Positions 7,455 to 12,338 of a stretch of 12,338 bases of DNA are shown in pieces. A program made the translations under genes and the position numbers. Each line of letters starts with the position of its first letter. Position 1 is the stretch's first letter. The notes beneath the pieces are model-generated. The model was not told the origin of the DNA, did no database searches, and saw nothing but the letters and a program-made list of their open reading frames with translations. Source of the DNA: an uncultured Ruminococcus sp. (GTDB taxonomy: Bacteria; Bacillota; Clostridia; Oscillospirales; Ruminococcaceae); NCBI GenBank assembly GCA_947174965.1, contig CAMWKY010000030.1:1-12338 (forward strand), given 5' to 3'.

Positions 7455-8710
7455 TTTATACCTCTTGCTTCAATATAAAATCTCTTGTCATCAGCATGAC
7501 CCATAGAAAAAGTCTTGCGTGGCAATGCACCGTCCATGATAACAGTCGGGAAAAGCTGTGACTTGTCCATATCAGGCAGAATAAATGCTATGCCATTGTG
7601 CTTTTCAGCAAGTGCCTTTACATTGTCGATACCGTGAATATAGTCGATTTTACCACCGTTTGCCTTGATATAGCTGTCAAGATAATTCTGCAATGAACCG
7701 ACAGAAAGATTTGAACTTGTATTGTGGATATAGAGTTTCTTTGATTCACCGTTGCACACGATTTCAACCCATTGCTCCGCAACATCTTCTGAAAGTGCAA
7801 GAGATTCTGTAACACCTGATATAAGCTTGTCGCAGTCTACGTCATAAACAAGACGATAAATAGCTTCAAATTTAAGTGCATCACTATGAAGATTGACTAT
7901 TTCAGCAAGTGCATAGCGTGCAGGGTGATTTGAAAAATCCTTGTCGGGATTGGACTTTTTCAGCTGTTCATAAAATTCTTTTGCTGTTGCAAGTGAGTGA
8001 TTGCCGTCACCCATAGCATAGAGAAGCACGGGTTTATCAGTAAGACCATATTTTTTATTGAATGTATCAGGGTCGGCAAGTGCTGATAAAGCCTTGTCAA
8101 TGCGTTCCTGCTCCTTTTCGCCGACAAGATAACCGCTTATACTTCCACCATTCATCATAAGTTCTGTATCGTACAATTTCTGCATTTCTGCCTTGTCAAC
8201 GGATTCTATAACCGTATTGTCGGGGTCGTCAATAAGTATCATTATATGCGGAAGTTCAAGCGGTGCATTTTGTCTCACCTTGATACGTGGCGGAATACGC
8301 TCAATAACTGTTGCTTCTGTTGCACGGACTTGTGAAGTACTGCCCTTTGAGAAGTCGTACTGCTCTAAATCAATTGCACCGATAAGACCTTTGCGGACAA
8401 TTCCGTTGCTCTGTATTCTCTCAACATATACCATAGAATTTTTGTACTCTGTAAAAATGCCATCACTGATATATTTTTCCATAGCAGAATGAATATTTTC
8501 TATTCTGCTTGCTACATCATCATTTTCAAGATAAATTTCAGGCAGAATAAGACTTAATGTTGACGGAAAACCGTCTGCAATACTTTTTACATTATCCCAA
8601 TATTCAGGCTCACTTGTATACTGGTCGCAGGCAATAACGCTCCATTTACTCATGTCGATTGATTCATTCGGGATAAGTATATCCGCATTGTGAAAAGCTG
8701 TAGTGTTCAT
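7451..8710 (-). CDS. DUF1015 family protein
   Basis: This 419-aa soluble protein belongs to the DUF1015 family, recognised from the N-terminal region ending ACDQYTSEPEYW and the internal GDGNHSLATAK motif (residues 234-244), which corresponds to the family's usual GDGHHR-type box. No reaction is established for the family as far as I know. A distant relationship to ParB/sulfiredoxin-like folds has been suggested, and I treat it as unproven. The ribosome binding site AAGGAG overlaps the last codons of maf, 4 bp separate the two genes, and its stop overlaps the next start as ATGA. It therefore sits firmly in the maf transcript. No signal peptide or membrane segment is seen. Confidence 0.88.
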   Translation of the reverse strand: MNTTAFHNADILIPNESIDMSKWSVIACDQYTSEPEYWDNVKSIADGFPSTLSLILPEIYLENDDVASRIENIHSAMEKYISDGIFTEYKNSMVYVERIQSNGIVRKGLIGAIDLEQYDFSKGSTSQVRATEATVIERIPPRIKVRQNAPLELPHIMILIDDPDNTVIESVDKAEMQKLYDTELMMNGGSISGYLVGEKEQERIDKALSALADPDTFNKKYGLTDKPVLLYAMGDGNHSLATAKEFYEQLKKSNPDKDFSNHPARYALAEIVNLHSDALKFEAIYRLVYDVDCDKLISGVTESLALSEDVAEQWVEIVCNGESKKLYIHNTSSNLSVGSLQNYLDSYIKANGGKIDYIHGIDNVKALAEKHNGIAFILPDMDKSQLFPTVIMDGALPRKTFSMGHADDKRFYIEARGIK

Positions 8711-8714
8711 AAAT

Positions 8715-9272
8715 TTATATCTCCTTAATAAAATTTTTTAACTGCTGATTGAGTTCTGAAACAGGAAGTCCGACAACATTAAAATAATCGCCGTTTATTT
8801 TTTCAATAAGCAGAGACCCTTTTCCCTGTATACCGTAACCGCCTGCCTTGTCGAAAGGCTCACCAGTTGAGATGTACCACTCTATAGTATCATCTGTCAG
8901 ATTTCTGAACGTGACAGCAGTTGTTTTTGAAAAAGTAACCTTATTTCCGCAACTCATAATACAGCAGGACGTTGTAACATCATGGGTCTTGCCTGAAAGC
9001 ATCTTCAGAAACTCTCTGCACTCATCAGCATTTTTCGGCTTGCCGAGAACTTTTCCGCCAATTTCAACAACAGTATCACAGCCGATTATTGTATCGTCAG
9101 GGTATAATTCAGCACCTTTTTCAGCTTTGAGTACAGCGAGATACTCCGATACACAACAATGGCAGTTTTCGGGTACAGTCTCATCAACATCAAGTGAAAC
9201 AGCCGTAAAATCATCAGTAATCAGCTTCATGAGTTCACGTCTGCGAGGTGATGCAGATGCAAGTATAATCAT
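8715..9272 (-). CDS. maf: Maf family nucleoside triphosphate pyrophosphatase (probable dTTP/UTP type)
   Basis: Maf proteins hydrolyse dTTP, UTP and modified pyrimidine nucleotides to monophosphates, a housecleaning role that is also tied to septum inhibition. The substrate loop ASASPRRREL (residues 5-14), the catalytic GCDTVV with Asp66, LGKP with Lys78, and the C-terminal GGYGIQGKGSLLIEKI plus NVVGLP stretch all match the YhdE/Maf subgroup. The 185-aa length is usual. A C-H-C-C cluster at residues 37-40 (NCHCC) is an unusual local feature. AGAGGTG eight bases upstream sets the start. It is the first gene of a probable - strand operon (maf, DUF1015, DUF3267, perhaps patatin) served by the promoter at 9309-9338. 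Confidence 0.94.
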   Translation of the reverse strand: MIILASASPRRRELMKLITDDFTAVSLDVDETVPENCHCCVSEYLAVLKAEKGAELYPDDTIIGCDTVVEIGGKVLGKPKNADECREFLKMLSGKTHDVTTSCCIMSCGNKVTFSKTTAVTFRNLTDDTIEWYISTGEPFDKAGGYGIQGKGSLLIEKINGDYFNVVGLPVSELNQQLKNFIKEI

Positions 9273-9293
9273 AATATCACACCTCTTTCATTA

Positions 9294-9306
9294 GTTTGTC
9301 ACAAAC
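9294..9306. promoter_or_regulatory. 13-bp palindrome at the maf transcription start, possible operator
   Basis: GTTTGTCACAAAC is a perfect inverted repeat of six bases around a central C. It begins 3 bp downstream of the maf -10 (9309-9314) and covers the expected start near 9302, a classic place for a repressor to block transcription. I cannot name the regulator. Confidence 0.4.
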
Positions 9307-9308
9307 AT

Positions 9309-9338
9309 ATTATAACATATATTTTTATAGGTTGTCAA
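9309..9338 (-). promoter_or_regulatory. Consensus promoter for the maf operon
   Basis: On the - strand there is a perfect TTGACA (9333-9338) and a perfect TATAAT (9309-9314) with an 18-bp spacer. The expected start is near 9302, giving a leader of about 30 nt before the maf ATG. This is the best sigma-A-type promoter in the window. Confidence 0.8.
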
Positions 9339-9367
9339 TTGTATTTTATATATTAATGTGCTATAAT
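9339..9367 (+). promoter_or_regulatory. Promoter for the P-type ATPase gene
   Basis: TTGTAT (9339-9344) and TATAAT (9362-9367) are 17 bp apart, and TG one base before the -10 (9359-9360) makes it an extended -10. Its -35 directly abuts the -35 of the divergent maf promoter (9333-9338). The predicted start near 9374 leaves a leader of only about 15 nt, just enough for the ribosome binding site. Confidence 0.7.
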
Positions 9368-9388
9368 AACAATTAAGAGGTGAAAATC

Positions 9389-11746
9389 GTGAAAAAGATA
9401 ACTATAGTAAAACCGCCTGAAAGGATAAATGCAGATGCAGACAAGGGTCTTACTTCTGCACAGGCAAAAGAACGCAGACTTGCAGGGCTGAGCAATATTC
9501 CTGTTGAACCGCCGTCAAAATCGTTGTGGGAGATAATTGCAGAAAATACATTTACCTATTTCAATTTCATTTTTACAGTTCTGGCAGGTCTTATCATATA
9601 TGCAGGAACTTACAGAGATGTTACATTCATGCCAATTATTATAGCAAATACTCTTATCGGCATTATTCAGGAATTACGCTCAAAAAAAGTGCTGGACAAG
9701 CTTACAATGATGAACGCACCTGAAACAACTGTTATACGTGACGGAAAAGAGATGTCATTGCCGTCAAAAGATATTGTGCTTGATGATATAGCGATATTTC
9801 GTGCAGGAAATCAGATAAGTGCAGATGCTGTTGTAATCGACGGAAATATAGCTGTAAATGAGTCACTGCTCACAGGCGAATCGGACGAAATATACAAGAG
9901 TGCAGGAGATACCTTGATGTCAGGAAGTTTTGTTGTATCGGGGTCATGCCGTGCAAGACTTGAAAAAGTAGGTGCAGAATCGTATATATCAAAGCTGACA
10001 TCACAAGCCAAAAAGCAGAAAAAAGGTGAGCGTTCGGAAATGATACGCTCACTTAATAAAATCGTGAAAATTGCAGGGATTATGATTATCCCGATAGGCA
10101 TACTTCTTTTCTGTCAACAGCATTTTCTTGAAATGAACGATATAAGCAGTAGTATTCAGGCTATGGTTGCAGCTGTATTGGGTATGATTCCCGAAGGACT
10201 TTTTCTGCTTGCAAGTACAACACTTGTTGTAAGCACAATGAGACTTGCAAATAATAAGGTGCTTGTGCATGATATGAAATGTATCGAAACACTTGCAAGA
10301 GCAGATGTACTTTGTGTAGACAAAACAGGAACTATAACCGAAAGCAAAATGAGTGTCAACGGCATCATTCCTGTTGCCGAACTTTCCGAAGATGAACTGA
10401 TTCCGCTTATAAGTGATTTTACAGTTGCACAGTCGGCGGACAATGCAACCATGATTGCCATGAAAAACTACTTCCACAAGCCAACAGGACAGAAAATAAA
10501 ATCACACACAGGCTTTTCGTCCGATTTCAAATACAGCAGTACCACACTTGAATCAGGTGCATATATTCTTGGTGCATCAGAATTTGTGCTGAAAGATATT
10601 TCCCCATATAGTGATATTATTTCCGAAAACAGCAGTAAGGGCATCAGAGTACTTGCTTTTTGCAGATATTCAGGAAATCCCGACGGAAAAGCACTCACAG
10701 CAGAAACAGAACTGTTGTGCTTTGTGCTTATTACAAATCCAATAAGAGAAAATGCACCTGAAACATTCAGATTTTTTGCGGAACAAGGTGTGCAGATAAA
10801 GGTAATATCGGGAGATAATCCGCTTACTGTTTCGCAAATAGCAAAACAGGCTGAAATTGCTGATGCTGGTGACTATGTAGACGCATCAACGCTTAAAACA
10901 GATGAGGCAATTGAAAACGCTGTCAATAATTATACGGTATTCGGCAGAGTTACACCTGAACAGAAACGTAAAATCGTTCGTGCATTAAAAAAATCAGGGC
11001 ATACTGTAGCCATGACAGGTGATGGAGTAAATGATGTACTTGCACTGAAATCTGCTGACTGTTCAGTTGCTATGGCTTCGGGAAGTGAAGCGGCAGCACA
11101 GGTGTCACAGCTTGTACTTCTTGAATCGGACTTTGCAAAAATGCCTGATGTTGTAATGGAGGGCAGACAAACTGTAAACAACCTTGAACGTTCAGGCAGT
11201 CTTTTTCTTGTAAAGAACATTTTTTCGCTGATTATGTCGCTTGTCTCTATTTTCTGCGGAATAACATACCCTCTTAAACCTGCACACATATCACTTGTCA
11301 GCGTTTTTACAATCGGCTTACCCGGATTATGTCTTTCACAGATTCCAAACCGTGACTTAATCAAGGGCAATTTCATGTCAAATATTCTACTAAAGGCACT
11401 CCCTGCAGGTCTTACAGATGCAATAATAGTGACTTTTATGATAATTTTCGGAAACATATTCAATTCAAGTCAGGAGGATATTTCCACAGCCTCAACAATA
11501 CTATTAAGCGTTGTCGGAATGATGATACTTTTACGCATAAGCAAGCCCATGAACAGCATAAAACTTGCAATATGGCTTATATGCGGACTTCTCCTTACAT
11601 TCAGCATGATTTTTTTAAGCGGATTTTTCAGTGTTTCGGGTATGTCAATACAGTGTATACTTCTTTGCATCAATTTTTCAATAATAGCCGAACCTACATT
11701 AAGATATTTAACAATAATAACAGAAAAAATAAAATCCCGACACTAA
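9389..11746 (+). CDS. CtpE-like P-type cation-transporting ATPase (HAD-IC family)
   Basis: This membrane pump is energised through an aspartyl-phosphate intermediate. TGES (162-165) marks the actuator domain. DKTGT with phosphorylated Asp311 follows. The nucleotide-binding region has FSSDFKYSS and LGASEFVL in place of the common KGA. SGDNP (474-478) and GDGVND (544-549) complete the catalytic core. Membrane segment 4 has IPEGL (267-271), the Ca2+/Mn2+-ATPase form, not the CPC of heavy-metal pumps. The order PEGL, VLVHDMKCIETLAR, DKTGT, and LFLVKN and TIGLPG in the C-terminal half, resembles mycobacterial CtpE, a calcium transporter, so Ca2+ is the leading guess. I start at GTG 9389, giving 785 aa, because AAGAGGTG (9375-9382) is its ribosome binding site and overlaps the in-frame GTG at 9380. 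It is divergent from maf and transcribed alone. Confidence 0.92.
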   Translation: MKKITIVKPPERINADADKGLTSAQAKERRLAGLSNIPVEPPSKSLWEIIAENTFTYFNFIFTVLAGLIIYAGTYRDVTFMPIIIANTLIGIIQELRSKKVLDKLTMMNAPETTVIRDGKEMSLPSKDIVLDDIAIFRAGNQISADAVVIDGNIAVNESLLTGESDEIYKSAGDTLMSGSFVVSGSCRARLEKVGAESYISKLTSQAKKQKKGERSEMIRSLNKIVKIAGIMIIPIGILLFCQQHFLEMNDISSSIQAMVAAVLGMIPEGLFLLASTTLVVSTMRLANNKVLVHDMKCIETLARADVLCVDKTGTITESKMSVNGIIPVAELSEDELIPLISDFTVAQSADNATMIAMKNYFHKPTGQKIKSHTGFSSDFKYSSTTLESGAYILGASEFVLKDISPYSDIISENSSKGIRVLAFCRYSGNPDGKALTAETELLCFVLITNPIRENAPETFRFFAEQGVQIKVISGDNPLTVSQIAKQAEIADAGDYVDASTLKTDEAIENAVNNYTVFGRVTPEQKRKIVRALKKSGHTVAMTGDGVNDVLALKSADCSVAMASGSEAAAQVSQLVLLESDFAKMPDVVMEGRQTVNNLERSGSLFLVKNIFSLIMSLVSIFCGITYPLKPAHISLVSVFTIGLPGLCLSQIPNRDLIKGNFMSNILLKALPAGLTDAIIVTFMIIFGNIFNSSQEDISTASTILLSVVGMMILLRISKPMNSIKLAIWLICGLLLTFSMIFLSGFFSVSGMSIQCILLCINFSIIAEPTLRYLTIITEKIKSRH

Positions 11747-11768
11747 AAAATATACTCATATATAAAAT

Positions 11769-11800
11769 GCCCGAAAGTAGTTTTTCAACTGCTTTCGGGC
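11769..11800. terminator. Bidirectional terminator between the P-type ATPase and VanZ genes
   Basis: GCCCGAAAGTAGTT (11769-11782) pairs with AACTGCTTTCGGGC (11787-11800), a 14-bp stem with one G-T pair and a TTTC loop. The right flank (TTAGTTTAATTATTT) is T-rich for the + strand. The left flank read on the - strand (ATTTTATATATG) is moderately so. It sits between convergent genes and probably serves both. Confidence 0.85.
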
Positions 11801-11846
11801 TTAGTTTAATTATTTGTTTATCAGCATAAATCGCACTGTTTATTCA

Positions 11847-12332
11847 TTACTTAGCAATATCAAACTTTAAATCTCCACAAAGAAAAGTTTTTTTCAACAC
11901 AAAAAAACCTATACAAGCACCGACTACATTTAGAAGAATATCTTCAATATCAAAGCTACCCAGCATGGTAAAAAGCTGAATAGATTCAATCAAAAGTACT
12001 GCAATAAGTGTTGTCCTAATAAACTGCTTGAAAGTGTGGAGATTTTTGAAATAAAGCGGAAGAAAAAAGCCCCAAGGGATAAACAGAAATATGTTTCCTA
12101 CAAAGTTTATTAAGAAGCTCAAAACAATAGAAGTAGAAATTACAGGGGTAGTGAACAGATTATATACGCTTATGAACGGAATGAAATTACTCATAGCTCT
12201 TAGATATTCCGTGTATGTAAATGCGTGGTCATGACCCATGCTACGCAAAAATAGTACATAGAGAAGAACCAATCCATAAACAATACTTGCCGCATGAAAG
12301 AGATTATTTAGTTTTTTTGAAATAGGTTTCAA
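11847..12332 (-). CDS. VanZ family membrane protein, 5' end at window edge
   Basis: This 161-aa integral membrane protein has four or so hydrophobic segments (about 12-30, 66-95, 106-122, 132-148). The VanZ-family landmarks are present: SNFIPF, NFVGNIFLFIPWGFFLP, and IESIQLF followed by GSFDIEDILLNVVG. VanZ in enterococci gives low-level teicoplanin resistance, but most chromosomal VanZ-family proteins have no proven role, and nothing here suggests a glycopeptide resistance cluster. The listed start is a TTG (12330-12332). Only six more bases are visible upstream, they contain no stop and no ribosome binding site, so the true start could lie outside the window. It is convergent with the P-type ATPase gene and shares its terminator. 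Confidence 0.85.
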   Translation of the reverse strand: MKPISKKLNNLFHAASIVYGLVLLYVLFLRSMGHDHAFTYTEYLRAMSNFIPFISVYNLFTTPVISTSIVLSFLINFVGNIFLFIPWGFFLPLYFKNLHTFKQFIRTTLIAVLLIESIQLFTMLGSFDIEDILLNVVGACIGFFVLKKTFLCGDLKFDIAK

Positions 12333-12338
12333 ATAAAT

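Noticed and set aside
9380..9388. P-type ATPase start at GTG 9380
   Set aside because: This GTG is part of the AAGAGGTG ribosome binding site that is well spaced for the GTG at 9389.
10930..11463. 177-codon - strand open frame inside the P-type ATPase gene
   Set aside because: It is antisense to the GDGVND and membrane segments of the pump and has no protein-family signature.
11847..12332. Glycopeptide resistance locus based on the VanZ-family gene
   Set aside because: No vanH/A/X, vanS/R or related genes are present; VanZ-family proteins are common in chromosomes without any resistance role.

Overview
The window reads as chromosomal core from a low-GC Gram-positive bacterium, most likely a Clostridia member of the Ruminococcus/Oscillospiraceae type. 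The basis is AT-rich sequence, strong AAGGAGG-type ribosome binding sites, the tig-clpP-clpX gene order, and a small Cys/Gly/Asn-rich protein of a sort seen in Ruminococcus-like genomes. The taxonomic placement is inference. No phage, insertion sequence, CRISPR array, tRNA or rRNA is visible.

Region 1 (1-3436, + strand) is a protein-folding and proteolysis block: trigger factor (tig), the ClpP peptidase and the ClpX unfoldase. An extended -10 promoter precedes it and a strong hairpin terminator follows clpX. A 10-bp hairpin without a U-tract separates tig from clpP.

Region 2 (3437-6007) starts with a gene of only 48 codons on the - strand (3442-3588) encoding a small cysteine-rich membrane-type protein. 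It is transcribed divergently from a 746-aa ClpA-architecture AAA+ unfoldase (3767-6007). This unfoldase lacks the ClpC middle domain but keeps a ClpP-docking-like LGF tripeptide. The two divergent genes carry near-identical -10 regions, also matched at the tig promoter.

Region 3 (5987-9272, - strand) is a compact gene set read right to left: Maf nucleotide pyrophosphatase, a DUF1015 protein, a DUF3267 membrane zincin-like protein (ATGA overlap with DUF1015) and a patatin-like lipid acyl hydrolase. The patatin gene overlaps the unfoldase gene tail-to-tail by 21 bp. The set probably starts from a consensus promoter at 9309-9338.

Region 4 (9302-11746, + strand) holds a CtpE-like P-type cation ATPase, divergent from maf, with the two -35 elements directly abutting. 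A 14-bp-stem terminator lies between it and a convergent VanZ-family membrane protein (11847-12332, - strand), which runs to the window edge.

Functionally, the left half supplies folding (trigger factor) and two alternative unfoldases that could feed the same ClpP. The right half combines nucleotide housecleaning, membrane-lipid and membrane-protease functions, and ion transport. No wholly new multi-gene system is evident. The most novel items are the small Cys-rich gene, the M-domain-less Clp ATPase near clpPX, and the shared promoter sequences.
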